A DNA stretch of 64,000 nt, taken from Ascidia mentula. Taxonomy: Eukaryota; Chordata; Ascidiacea; Phlebobranchia; Ascidiidae. The number at the start of each line of letters is the position of its first letter. Within the stretch, counting starts at the first letter, position 1. Shown piece after piece: positions 1-13,300 of the stretch. Position numbers and translations under genes: made by a program. Location of the stretch: positions 3,056,001-3,120,000 of the forward strand of contig OX387201.1 of assembly GCA_947561715.1 (NCBI GenBank), given 5' to 3'. Below the pieces are notes generated by a model. That model did not search any database and was not told the origin of the DNA. It saw nothing but the letters and a program-made list of their open reading frames with translations.

Positions 1-184
1 TGATGTGTGCAGAGACTTGAAAATGAAATTATTATTTTTCAAATTTTCCTTGAATATAAAACTAGAATATGTAATTACTACAGTTTTCTCTGGTAAAATG
101 ATTGGTCATTTATTTAGTTCAAAAACATATAATTATACAAACAAGTCTGGCAGCATGAACATGGCGTGTACAAATTGCTTACAG

Positions 185-264
185 GGCATGCTGTGCAGTT
201 AAATGGTTCTGAAGCTGATGGAACAACTTTCTGGTACCCAGGCATACAAGAGCAAAATAAGTCT
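185..264 (+). CDS. Internal exon of an unidentified gene (or far-upstream ankyrin 5' exon)
   Basis: A splice acceptor (TTGCTTACAG) precedes an open frame that begins in phase 2 and ends in phase 0 at a strong donor (AAGTCT then GTAAGT). The peptide contains the run GTTFWYPGIQEQNKS. The other two frames stop at once. Its donor phase fits the next candidate exon at 2190. I do not recognise the protein. It may be the end of a gene that starts outside the window or a distant 5' exon of the ankyrin gene. Transcript data would decide. Confidence 0.45.
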
Positions 265-2189
265 GTAAGTAATAAAAGAATACGGTTTCACCATCAGTTT
301 ATACCTTTCTTTTATCTTCTTGCTATTTTTTATAGAAAGTTATTATGTTTACCAACATAGAATAGTTGCATTGTTGATTAAACGTTCAGGCCACATAGCC
401 TGGAATGCAAATTCTCCGAAAAACTTACTGTCAGATGTGGGCAGGGCACCTGACCAACATGTTGTGCAGAGTTGATTTGCAGTGTTGAAATATTGCCCAC
501 TTGTTGTGCATTCTTGAGGAAGGACCGAAGGATACTGCAACTGACACTGAACTGGGTGCAATAAAGTAAATATGCAACAACTGGCAACTAAAATGTTTGC
601 GTAAAACGCCATCTACACAAGTTTTAAAACACCGCTCGGTGTTTTGGAAGACTGGCGACGACAAAAAACGGTAAATGTTTTTAAAACATCTTTCCTCACA
701 AATATGTTTTCGACTGTAAAGATCCGGACTAGTTTGGTTTATAAAAATGAAAGTCACATTTTCTTCAAAGTTAAACTAATTTTGCAAACGTAGGATTTTT
801 CCTAATAAAAAAGAATGTGTCTGATTATAACTAAGTAAAACAGACTGATAGAAAGTCCACAAATTATTTTTTAAGGCATTGTATTGGTCTAAAAGCACCT
901 GTGAAAAACAACTTCAGCTCTGTTGCAAAGGACAATTTGTCAATAACGATATCGAGATTAAGATTTCTATGATATTTTTTTTTCTTACGAAAATGATTTT
1001 TTTTATAATATGTACTTGGTTATTTCTTTCGACAGTAGGTTATGCATTAAAATCAGTATCAATAAAAAATTCTGTTAAGTTTTATTACTTTGGATCTCAC
1101 TTGTTGGTAGACCCTCTCGAACATTAATCGCTTTGTGATTTTAGTTTACTATAAGCCTACAACGCATATAGACTGAAATGGGAATATATCACAATATTAA
1201 GCAATCGTGTAAAAAACAGGCTTTCTAAATTTTTCAATTCATTTGCACGTGCAACTTAACTTAACCTTTCTAGGAAACTCCACCGCGGAGATGGCAACGG
1301 GGTGTATTCCACCAAGACCAAGCGCCAAGTCTGACATGCAAATGGCCTTTTAACAGGTGCCATTGACAGCTCCGGACCTTCGCGCGCTCATCAGTCATGT
1401 GACAAATGTGTTTTTCATTGATTCGTAGATGTGAATATTCATGGGCGGCGTTAAGCGAGTTCAAACTTGTGGTCGCCTCGTTATCCTTTTTATTTGACTT
1501 TCTATATTATACCACAGCCGCACCGCTGCCTTTTTTTCCCGGTTTAAAGAACAAGATGACATTTAAAATCGCCACAAAAGTTCTACGGTGCCACAAATGG
1601 CGAGGAACAGTTTTTATTGAATTTTTGTTCCTGCATGATTTGCAGGAATTCGCTTTGTAAAATCATAGGTGGATTGCAAAAGTCAATTATTTACATTCAA
1701 AATGCTGTTGCAGGTAGATAAAAGATATGTTTAACTAAATTTAGTCTTGGTATGTTCCTTCTAGTGCTGTGAAATATCCCAAGTCCTTTCTCGGATTTTG
1801 ATGTAATTGTATTAAATCGCAATGTCTCTTGGAACCTCTGGCCACATTTATCGGTCAGTCTACAACAGAAGACATACCCAGTCTCGGATACTTTCATTAA
1901 GGAGTAAGTCCGGATTACCGGCAAAAAGCAACCCAGGTGGAAGAAAAGAGGTATGGAAAGCTGTTTAATATGTTGTAAACTGTGACGAAATTGTTTTATA
2001 TCAAGGCAGTTTCATTAAGAGCTTCCATGGGTTATTTTAAGGTCAAGGGCCTTAATTTAGCCTATTTAGGAAACTATAATAGGCGAATATGTTGTTTGAT
2101 ATATACCCTACATATAATGTTGCGAGCAATTAACTTCACACAGTGGATACAGTTTTTGTTTTGTTTCTAACCTGTTATTTCCCATACAG
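265..2189. other. Intron-like AT-rich stretch, no gene seen
   Basis: Only short open frames without coding character occur here on either strand. I read this as the intron joining the exons at 185-264 and 2190-2388. No repeat family, RNA gene or promoter signal stood out. Confidence 0.4.
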
Positions 2190-2388
2190 AGGTCCAAGTC
2201 TTTACCGTACAATGGGAACGCCGTCTCTCCTGGCTGCACTGGCTTGTATTACATAACAGAGTGCAGAAAGCAGTCCCTGCTCTCTCAAACCGTCCGGGTG
2301 AAGAGAAAATACGTATGGGTGGAAACTGTGGTGGAGGAGAAAGGAAAAAATGGAAACAACAAATCGAATGAAAGGCGCCCCAATCATA
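2190..2388 (+). CDS. Exon of an unidentified gene, phase 0 to 1
   Basis: The acceptor CCCATACAG opens a 66-codon frame in phase 0, matching the donor phase of the exon at 185-264. It ends in phase 1 at CATA followed by GTGAGT. The peptide has two cysteines, CTGLYYITEC, then RKQSLLSQTVRVKRKYVWVE and a charged tail. If the donor is ignored, the frame runs on to a stop at 2463-2465, so this could be a last exon. In phase it could also splice to the exon at 4787, which would make it part of an extended ankyrin N-terminus. I cannot assign a family. Confidence 0.45.
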
Positions 2389-2465
2389 GTGAGTCATATG
2401 TTTTTCCACTAACCTCTGTAGTCATAGCTAACGAGATGTCTTTTTTTATCCTGCCCTATTTATGA

Positions 2466-4207
2466 TATTATCGTGACTGACGTTCAAGTCAACAAAATGT
2501 TAATTTTAATTAAATTGTAGACATAAATCAACGATGCTGATATTAGAGTTGTATCAAAATCTGTAAGAACAGGGTTTGAAATTATTTAAGAATCTAAAGA
2601 TCCATTTTACTAAATCGCAAATTATTAATACGAGAACTTAAAAAAGAATAACAAAACGACCAGCGTCAGTATACGTGATCTTCCCGTAATATACTAAAAC
2701 GTATACAAACGACATATTCGTCGCTTAACACCAACCTACACATCAGGATGATTTCTGTAGTCATTTCATGACATATTTTGCAAATAAATATATCGTTATT
2801 ATTTCTGCGAATAGAGATGAAAAGGTTGTGATCGTGGATCAATAAAATGTCAGCAGCATTCACCGGCAATGCATAAATTAATATAACAACCCATCACCTG
2901 AATCATAGCTCCAACCAGAATGCATTCGAACTCTTTCCATCGCTTTAATCCGAACGGAGTGTAGAAGTCGTAGCACGAAACAAATTAAATTTCCCCAAAT
3001 CGAATCCCATTTTGTCGTCCGTACAACGAAATAATGGTAAATGTATTGATCGGCGCGCTTCAGAAATTGTTTATAGGAAGAGAGTGGTCTCTTCCCAAGA
3101 AGTTCAAGTTGCCTTTTGCGGTGAAGAAACGAATGTCTTATACTGACTCGTATACTGTTAGCGTAGCAAGATTGTTTATATTTAGTGCTTTAAAGTCGTA
3201 AACATACATATTTGAAGGATCGAATGGTATTGAAAGAGAGCAACGTGATAGATGCGTATTTGTGCAGTTGTTTCGTCGATTTATTTTGTGACTCATATAA
3301 ATCCCTAGACTTTATACAAGGGATGTGGCTTTCTTGAAAATAACAAAAACGCATAATTCGGTTTTAGCCTAAATGTGTATATATGAAGCATGGCGAGGTT
3401 TTTGTTAATGTTTTCAAGACAGACAGAAATATAAAGTCATTTTCGTGACATAAGCTCAAATTGGAGGCTCATATGCAATTTAACGCGACAGAGACCAAAG
3501 GAGTCATCGCTTTGTATGTCAACGAAAACAAATGAAGTGCGTATACTGATGCCCCCCAACAAGCGCATGCGGGCTCGTTTGCAGCGATGCATGAATTATG
3601 CAAAGCGGTCTCACTCTACATAAGGCGAATTACGGCCTTTCGACCTCCTATCGCCCCGCTGTAGCGCTTTTGCTTTCAAATTATAGATCGTCATCTTCTT
3701 AGAGGTAAGTGTTTCCACAGCACCGTGTATATAGAACTTGTGATGGCTGGTTACAGATATAGAAATATCCTAGCCATGAGAGGAGTCAGGGTCAGGGCAA
3801 TGGAACTTGTGTTGTCAAAATTTGTTGCCCAACATCGTAATTTCTCGTCAACAAATTAGTGGCTGTGTTTTCAAACCATTTACGTTCTAGTTGGTTGCTT
3901 GGGCAAGCTGTTCAGCACTACAATATTGTGGTTTGTAAGAAACTAATAGTGGCACTTCCACAATTTATATAAGGCTTATTTGAAAGATTGTGTTAAAGAA
4001 TGGGCAAATCACTGATGATTTGGCTGAATATATTTAAATTTAATAATATATATAATTTTTCACTGGTCCAGGGTCAATCAACAAGGCAACCAGATAGTTT
4101 ATCCAGTTATAGCATAAGTCCCCAAGATTTAATGTTGTGAGACGATGGTAGTTCTGGACGCGCCTATTTTTGCCATTAAAGTAAATATTATTGCAGTTTT
4201 CTTTTAG
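2466..4207. promoter_or_regulatory. Non-coding region with candidate promoter and 5' UTR exon for the ankyrin gene
   Basis: No convincing coding frame. Near 3563-3572 lies GCGCATGCGG, close to the NRF-1 consensus found in many animal promoters. About 130 bases downstream a strong donor (AGAG then GTAAGT, at 3705) has no coding frame before it. This is what a non-coding first exon followed by the exon at 4208 would look like. The promoter role is inferred. Confidence 0.3.
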
Positions 4208-4313
4208 CCAACGAAACTTACGTTGTTTATTAAACTTGTGTGTGAAGAAACCAGGAATAACCTGACGCGCCGAAACACCGTCGCAGAAATGGTGACGTCA
4301 TCGACCGAGGCAG
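4208..4313 (+). CDS. ANK: Candidate first coding exon of ankyrin, upstream isoform (ATG at 4289)
   Basis: The acceptor CTTTTAG at 4201-4207 is followed by one open frame that ends in phase 1 at GAGGCAG then GTACGT. The only ATG in this frame is at 4289, giving MVTSSTEA plus a split glycine codon completed by the exon at 4787. I take the part before the ATG as 5' UTR. The exon at 2190-2388 has the same phases (0 to 1) and could be an alternative to it. Confidence 0.45.
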
Positions 4314-7300
4314 GTACGTTGTTAACCTCGCTTGACAGTCGCAATGCACAATTCTTCGTAACCAGTGTGACGCAAGAACAATTTATTTTTAAACAAGAAC
4401 ATGTTTGGTACTTTTTAATTATCTCAGTTGAACATTTTTTTAAAATCTCATGAAATTCTAGCTTTTTCATGACTGCTTCTATTATGACGCCACAACCCTT
4501 CCATATTTGGTTGAGGTTTGCCGAGGAATTTTAAAATTTAGCAAGTGTGACGTCGGTGAAAAAGGATGAAAAAATACAATGATATATTCCTTCGGTTCTG
4601 TCTCCATTAATATGCTCCGATTCAGTTTTAAGCTGGGGAAAACAAACAGAATACTTTTTTGAATGGTTTTATTACTGATATGATTAAGGCATATGACAAA
4701 AATACATGTTTTATGTGAGCATTAAATCAACTGAATATGATTTATTTGCGGCGAGTATCGTCTCATATTCTCTCTTTCACTTGCAGGAACCACAAGTGGG
4801 CGTGATAATGTTACTACGTCGCGTTCAGCGGATTCAACCGCGTCATCGACGGATACAAAAAGTGTGCGAAGGAAAAAGAAGCGAAAACGAAGTAGAGAAA
4901 AGGTGAAAAATAATTTCTTGTTTTCAAGAAATGTTTGGGTATTCTAGTAAATCAAAATCAGCTCTCAAAATTCAAACAGACACAAAGGTTTTGCCGAAAT
5001 GTTCTTGTGCTAATGACACTTTAAAGGCTTATCCGCTAGGTGTCAGTAGTCGGCTAAGACAATTTAAATCGCGTCTGGATTTCAACCTCAGAAGTATATG
5101 ATAGCCCAGCGGTTCAAAAAATAAAAAATTCAACCGCTTGACCCACTTATAGTTCAAACATGTTTGAATCCAGTTATGGTCAAAATATCTGACAGTTTAG
5201 TGGGTCACCACAGACCAATTTTTTATTCCTTGCCAATTATGTTTGCTGATGTGTTTGAAAGCCTTGATTGACCTATGTCAATTGCCTTTAGTTAGTAGGT
5301 CTTCGTCAAACAAAATAAACTATCGATGAATTTATCGCACAAACAAACCTACGGGAAACACTGTTTCATGTTTGACACGATATTTATACACGACACATAA
5401 AATCGACATGTTTTCGCAAAAAAATCGATTCAGAGCCAAAATTAATGGGAATCACGTCAAATAGCGCGCCAAGCGTACATTAGAACATCCTGCTTTGGAA
5501 AACAGCCGGAATATGATGAACTGGTTGACACACGTCTATCCACAGAAGTTTGTGAAGTTGGTGATATTTTTCACGCGAATGCACTTTTGTGAAGTTGTGG
5601 CTGTGTGAAAATCGAACCCTTCAGCTTCAATCTGCGAGCGTTAAGAAGATTGATATTCCATTAGTAAGAGGCTGAGTTCACCTTTGTCCTCTCATCCGAT
5701 CAATGGAACGGGTAGCTCGCGCTTTTACTGTAATTATCTGTGACGTTGCCACGAGAACGAAAATCCGTTACTCCAGGGAGGCAAATTTCGACGTACAGGC
5801 TGTGTAACGTTCATGGATCAAGTGAAAGGCTTTGCTCAACTTATGGTTATTTGAACCCGGTCAGAAACAACTTTATATCTTTGTTTTGCTTTTGACATCC
5901 ACAACCCACACTGGCGCGAATCGGACTGAAAAAAGCAGAAATATAAATTGTAACACAACCTTTGTATAAACTAATTTCATATTAATTTATGGCTGACGCA
6001 CAACGACAAAATCTACTCAATTGCGCAAAATGTATGATGTTAGTGCTGGAATACATTGACAATTGAAAGAAATAACAGCCGGAAAATACCGGTTTCCAGT
6101 ACAAAGTGCCTTGTTACCAATTTTTAACGTTTTTACAGTATTCGTCCCGCTACAATCTGTGCGTATATATGGACCAAAATTCTATTAGATTCGAGAGGCC
6201 CGTTTCAGGCAAGCTTTATTGTTTAGTGCGAAGTAATAAAAAACTTTCAGCAAATTTCACTGCTGCCACGTCACAATTTAACCGTGATCAAATTTACCGA
6301 CTTGGTTCCCGTGCCTACGTTTTTTCCCAAATTCTGTTACGCTTTTCTCAAGGGACTGAAGGTAGCTAGAGGACAATTACTAAGAGCGGATTCGACAAAG
6401 CGTAGCGTGATTATGAAGCTGCTGCCATCTACTTGTCTGAGCGCACATTTCCATGTTTTCTTGTATTTGGAAGCAACATGTTGTGTGCTCAATTTGAACA
6501 GGAAAGTGGATATACAGCAACCCTAATGCTTGTTAGGGAACTTTTTTGCGACTTGGAAGCAGTTACTCATGCAGTGGGATATACACATAAATGCGAGAAT
6601 TCAAACCTTCTCCGTTACAAGGTTTTTACCTTTGTTTTGCTGGTTGACTAAAAAAAGGTTGATTTAATGTTTAGTTGTGAAATCATGTCGCTTGTAACAT
6701 AAGCAGTTTCCTGAAAAATTTCGCCATTTTGTGTTTTGTTGCAACAAAATACCCTTGAGCAAATTTGTTTACAACGTTAACAGAATCGAAACGAAATGTT
6801 TTGTAGTAGGGTTTTTTCCGTGTCAGTTTTCTCGTTCAAGGGTAAACGTTTTATGACGTAAACAATGATTAGTCAAAGCACGGAATTCCAATCAATGTTG
6901 CAAAATTGGAATTTCCCCGTACAATAATGGATGGTTTGTACGTAAGTGCTGGGTGACGTGGTAATAGCCTTGTGTTGAAACTCAGTTACTTGCGGGGCGT
7001 GATTTAATATAGTCAAGGATGAACACAAGCGTTAAAGGCACCTTCTGGGCAGATAATCGAATGTATTGAGCCAATTTTGTGGCCTAAAGCCTACTAAAAG
7101 GCGTCATTGAACGCCTGTGTTAAGTTCTAAACTCGTATCGATTTTGGGGCATCTTTGCAAGAACTTTAGAAATACAGATTACTAACGCTCGTCTTAATCT
7201 GTATTACTGGTTCATCAAGTGGTGACTTCAGTTATAAAAACCTATCTTACCCATACCTCAAAATATTATTTGAGCTTTAAACGTGGGTATGTATATATAT

Positions 7301-10300
7301 ATAAAGCGTTTTCGAAAAAACAATTTGTGTCTTTTTGCTTGATATTATAATAATTTCTTATAAGTTTGTTTTGACTTAGCCACCAATGGGAAGCTGTACA
7401 AGGCTATACTTACGGTTTTCCTGTCCATATGCCGCGTATTAGTAAGTTTTAACATAAAATGATCAACTTTAGACAACTTGAAACGTTAACCATCGTCAGG
7501 TCGCAACTAAAGTTCCCATGTAATCATACACGCAATAACGTTAGCGCAGTTGGTTGCAACGGTGTCTGTATAGGCACGCGAGTCACGACAAGTGCATCTA
7601 ATTACTGAGGCCAAATCAATTATAGGCGCTTTGCTGATTGCAATCTTCCCTACCCCCTTGCCAAACGCTGTTTACTGGTAGGAACTCAATTGGTCTTCGG
7701 GGGCCCAGAGAGAGGTCGTTAACAGTGCGGTCAAATGTGATTTGCCGAGCGTTGTAGCGAAGAGATAGCAATCGATTGAATCAGTGATGTTTTTCGCTGT
7801 GTCGGGCGAAACAATATTATACGCGGCTGGGTTTGAACTCAACTGGGCAGCATATGTTTGTGTCAGGGCGTGATGACAAGGTCAAGCTATATTTACGTTA
7901 TATAAGCAAATAGAGATAATAACGACTTTGCCGACCAAACGGCCTTATAGGTCGAAACAGTGGCCATCTGTATGCAGCTCACAGAAATTATATTTACCGT
8001 GGCTGAGTGTCGTAACGTAGGTTGGGGCTGGCTATGTTTCGGATGTTATGAAGATGTACAGAACACTGTTTGAACAATGCGTGATAGCCGTGTTGGAGTA
8101 TCGCTGCGTTGAACTTTACTCTGAAATCCTGATATTTAAGTGAATTTATATCATTGTAAAGCTTTATATGTGAAGCCAGGCGTTTTCTGCATTTCCAGTT
8201 CATTTGAAATCCCAATGAAGCATCATCTTGTGAATGAACTTTTGCAAAGGACAAACCTCTTTTTACATTATATAGTGATCTCAAAAATCTCATTAAATTT
8301 CGGTGTCCGGGATATTGGTAATATCGTAAAAAGTTGCAACAGTAAACTATCGCACCAACAGTAAAATCCATTGTAAACAAATGAGAAATGTGTATTGTAA
8401 TAAGTATAGTTTTATTGATTTGACCGCTGTTTTTTGTTGCTGTACACTGTCAAACCCAAATACAACATAATTGGCGTTGGTATAAGTTGTCACGAAACGA
8501 GATTTGACATAGGAAATGCGAATGATCATAAACCGAACCGAATGATAAATTATTGATGCTGACCTATTAACGTCAAGGCCCATTCCGCAGGTGAACAGTA
8601 AAGTACCACACCATTTGTTGGTCTAAATTTGGCAAATTTATGGCTATGCGCTAAGAATAGAGAAGCCAACAAATTTGTCTAGTGTTGTAAATTTATTCGC
8701 CGCGTTTTTCCCTGTGGTATTTTGAAACTTTTGGTTTCATGGCAATTCAACATCGAAAGTAATGAAAACTTAAAATTTCTCTGCTCAATTTTTGTGTGAT
8801 TGTTATGTATTTACAATAGTTGTTTCATTTTATTTTTTCACCAATGTAGTATATTACAATTAGCGTGCAAATGAAAATGTAGAAAATTGGTCCCAAGAAG
8901 TATATATCGTCTCTGGTTGTTACCCCTAGGAACCTGAAAAGTGTGTTTTCCTTTAATGTGATGACGTGACACTCTCCTGGGCAACATGCCTGTAGCAAAG
9001 GGGGCCGGGTACCTGCTTAACTCTGTCAACCAGAAGAAAAATCGCGACAAAACATCTCGCAACCGCACCAGTGTTGACACCGTGTGTGCGGAACGCGGCG
9101 ATGAAGGTGACCATCAGAGGACGCTACAGATCCCCAATTCTCTGGCTTTGGAAGCGAAGAAACGTAAAAACAGAGGCTGTCGCCATTGCAAGAGAAATCA
9201 CATGAAAGAGGATTTAATAGAATGCAAAACGAACATGTGCGTTAAGTGCATTGGCTGCGAGAAAATCTTGCGACTGATTGAGTCTCAGGACAATCGACCC
9301 ACGAGGATTATCGTTAGATCTTGCTGCGCCGATTATAGAGGAAGACTGGCAAAGGTAAAACGTACACGTCACCCCTTTGAAATACACATTATTTCACCAC
9401 TGACTGCTGTTAGATATATGCAAATTTACAAAACGTAAACACACAAAAAATTAACTGTATACCAAACTAGCAGCAAATGGTGGTGTGTTGGATCCAACAT
9501 TCTAGTGTTATAACAACCTTTAAGCCAAAGAACTTACTCATACTTAAGCAGCAATGTATTTTACAGTCTCTTTTTCGATATGCATTGCATTTGTACACGT
9601 TCAAAGTAATCTGAACTTGTAATTCAAAAATGGCGCGAAAACCTTCGCTGACTTGCGTGGGTGTCGCCATTCAAAGCAATGTGAGTAATCACGTCCCCTA
9701 TTGTGTGGCGTTGAACCGTGAAGTAAAGGTGGGTTGGGTTTAGTTTGCGATTCTATAGTGTGTTCAAATTTCATCGAAAACGCCCAGGTTTCAGCAGCCG
9801 GTGTAAAAGACATGCTTCACTGCATGTGGTGTGATAAGAAATTGAATCTATAGGTTTTGTCTGATATAACAAGAAATCCACATACTTGCACTAGTGACGT
9901 GCGGACGGAGTATTACATGCAAGTTGTCAGTAATATATGGGTTTAAAAGGCTGAAATACAAATTTTGTCGCCCAAACATTTTGAGCACAATGTTATTTGA
10001 TGCAATTGAACTGCACTGGGTTGCCTATTTTCAGCGACAAGCTTACGTGAGGATAATAATGGAATTACAATGCCATTGTTACGCCATAATGGCATCGAGC
10101 GTTTTTCGAATGTGACTTTTCATAATGAGTTACTTACGCGTCATGTGTAATTCCGTGTATTGAAAGCTCTTTGCTGCGTTGAAGTAGGTTCGTACTAGTG
10201 CTCAGCAAAATTGTTTTTGTATGGTGTTGCTTGCACTACAGTAACAAGGCTGTTTACAAGTACAAGCCATACAAAACGAGCAAACAATTTCTGTGGATTT

Positions 10301-13300
10301 GTGCTTGTTGACAAGTTCAACTGTTTTCATTTTTAACTTGGAGCCTTCGCACCATCACCTGTACAGAATCGAGATTTTTTTGCACTTTTACTGGTCAAGA
10401 CAAACGGCCCAAATGGCAACATGAATGATGACCAACACCCGGATAACGACTTACAAGTGAGTAACGAAAACATGGACTTCAATTCAATTCTTTTCTTGCA
10501 AAACAAAATTGAGGTACATTGCATATTTTCTGTCAACAATGTCTCAGGGTTTACACCAAAAGTTAATAATGGTTGCGGCAAAATCGCTGTAAGTTTGGTC
10601 AGTAACTACGTTGCATGACTCGTATTTTACCTTTTTTGAAATGGTGAATCAACTGCCCCAATGTCAATGGGATTTCGTTACCATTACAATAGCCTTTTGC
10701 CCTTACTGACATTTTTATCTATTTTAAAACCCTCGTGGGACTCTGACGTGAACATGCACAAGGGCACTGTTCCCAATTAAAACATCGATCTTGCCGTGGG
10801 CAGTGTGTACTAGCCCCGTTTGTAAGTAAGACAGCAGCTGGCCTGGGAACATAGTCAATAATTTGCACTATTGATGGCCTGCCCGCTGTTCAGTCTGTAT
10901 TGCCATGGGCATGACGCAGAGCCTGTGGGTAAAATGCGCATGTCGCAAATGTAAACATCTTCAGATGATCTTGGTTTGCGGCGTGTTGCGAAGTCTTGAG
11001 TTTCCTGTGCAGTTGAAACGGCATTTCGCCTGAGGGATTTTGTGAAGCTGTAATTAATGGCAATTGCAGTTCCGAAGTCGAGTCGAGAGAGAAAATACTG
11101 TTTCTCAGCAGCTACCAGCAGACCTATTGCCAGGCAGTAGCTGACAAGTATATACCTTAGATTTGCGGTTTGTAGTAACTGTACAACACTAAAACTGCCC
11201 AAGAAAAATAGTTTCAGCAAAAAATACGTTTAAAATAGGAGTAATTAGCAGCATGAGTTAGATCGCGCAAAGTACAGCAACAGAAAAAAACCTAAACTTG
11301 TGTGCTGGAAAATATTTGTTCATTAAAATACGCTACATTCCAAACCCATCAAAGCGCTTAATACCCGTTGTAATACGCAAGGCGCGGCATAGTATAATAA
11401 GATTTGCGAATGTGCCAGTTTGCGTAGTGTTGTTCCAACGTGGCATAAGAAGGTCACTCACAGCTAACGTAGTTGATTCCATTGGCTGGGTCGAGCGGGT
11501 CTAAGTGCTTTTTATTGCTTGGTGAAGCGTAACGGCGGCGCGCAGTTAGCCAGTCGTTTTGTATTCTGTCTTTTTTCTCAGCGAACCTGGATTGTACAGT
11601 TTTGTTTTTTAAGCAAATTAGTGTTTCGACAACTATTTATTGTCTATCCATTGTTGAAAACATTGAGCGCATAATATTGCCAGTGTGTCAGGGTTGCTAC
11701 CCAGTAGTGTTTAATTAGACAACACACGGCGCGAAGACACGGATTTGAAAAGACTGCATACAGTTGACACAACAAGCCATGGTTCGAGTGGCTGAGATAG
11801 CAGCCGCCGCGACGGCTGTGCTTAGAAGCAGGCCATTACTTAGAAAAGTTGTTTGAGGTCCAGGCAAGCAAAACCATTACACAAGCCACGCATCAAAACA
11901 GCAAAGGCAAGATCTACGACCTTCAAAAACAAAAAGTGAGGCATGGGGTCTTGGTTAATAGTTAACGTATCGGCCTTAGTAGGGCCTATAGTTTGCTCAG
12001 ACTAGCGGTTTTGAAAAAGGGAGCGACCGCCCAATCGAACGGCTAAAAGTACTGCTATTGCTGGGAGATTACAGTGGCGACCTAGACCAAAGGAACAGTA
12101 GTAAAGTCCTAGTTGTCTTCGGAAATTCCACTGTGTAGTAAACCTTAACAGATCCTGCAATCTGCGAGGTGTTTCAACTGTACACTGCTATTATTTTCTG
12201 CTGTCGGATTCTAAAGCATGTGTTGGATATATTTAGAAGCTGAGGTAGGGATTGAAATAGGTGGTTTGGTACCAAACCTAATGATATGGCGCAAGACAAT
12301 GGTGAGATAGATATTGATGGAGAACCGGACAAAAGAAGGGCACCCAAGTACCACAGTACAATTCGAAAAAGCAATGATCCTACTGCCAGTATGCGAGAGG
12401 TGAGTGCTTGAGTTCTTGCAAAATGTCTTACCTGTTTGTTAGTCACAAATTAAAAACGTAAAAGCATTTTACGGGTTGGGATGTGTTACGATGTCAAAAA
12501 TATTTTTGCTAGAGCTTATGAACATTTGTTCTGCTGATTTTATTTGTGTTGTTTATGGGCAATAAACTTCACTTGTTTGCAAGGCGAACTCTTCCCTTGC
12601 TGTGAAACATGCTGAAATACAATGTAGATTACCGTGACCGCAAAGCAGTGAATTGACTTGTAAACGCCCGTTCATGGTGGCTTTGGCTTGGCTGTTTCTT
12701 GGTAATGATTTATCGTGTATTATTTCCAATTCCTTGAAACTGGTGCTGTTCGACCGGATAAGTTAAAAATTGCTTATGTGAATGTAGACTGTCCGGCACA
12801 TCAAAACCGGACTCGGCAAAGTTGTTCAAACTCTCGAAGCGGGTAATAAAGCCGGCGAGTCAATATGTTTGCACAATGCTCGTTTGACCTGTTAATGTTT
12901 AATTGCTCTTCCCTTAGCGCAATGCCAACTCACGGGCAAACACGAACACAAGGGTTATTTGTCACAAGCGCCTATGCCTAGGTTGTGTTATTGGGGCAAT
13001 GATTTTTTTCCGTTGAGACCCCGGGAGTATGGCGTCACGTAATGCTTTACGTACGCTCCTGTTGGTATTGCCACGCCGACCTACATGGCACTGGCGTTGA
13101 GTGTGGTTGTTGAGGTGGCTTAAATATGTAATGTATACAAGTATAAACATGTACAAGCTAGTGTTCAACACGAAGCTCGTCTAAGGCTCGGCGATGCCGT
13201 GCGTAAGGAAAGGGCTAAACGATTTACACTTTTTCGCCCTTAATTTTACAGTGGAAACAGTTCACCCTTATGCTTCACGCTTCACGTGTATTTGCTTTTT

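Larger units (their letters stand above)
4948..8985. other. Non-coding 5' intron region with a palindrome and a dispersed-repeat copy
   Basis: No gene is supported. At 5153-5168 there is a perfect 16-bp palindrome, flanked by 9-base inverted arms at 5139-5147 and 5199-5207. At 7929-7980 sits one copy of a dispersed repeat listed separately. A minus-strand open frame of 128 codons at 7994-8380 has no recognisable domain, and I do not call it. Confidence 0.4.

Noticed and set aside
2190-2388. Assignment of the CTGLYYITEC exon to a secreted growth-factor family (IL-17, PDGF/VEGF, noggin-like)
   Set aside because: Cysteine spacing and motifs do not fit any of these. The basic cluster at 4787 is better explained as an ankyrin N-terminus.
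7994-8380. 128-codon open frame on the minus strand
   Set aside because: No recognisable domain, no supported splice sites, composition like the surrounding AT-rich DNA.
11779-11856. ATG frame [18 protein letters not shown] as another ankyrin first exon
   Set aside because: It ends in a stop after 25 codons, and I found no donor in a usable phase.
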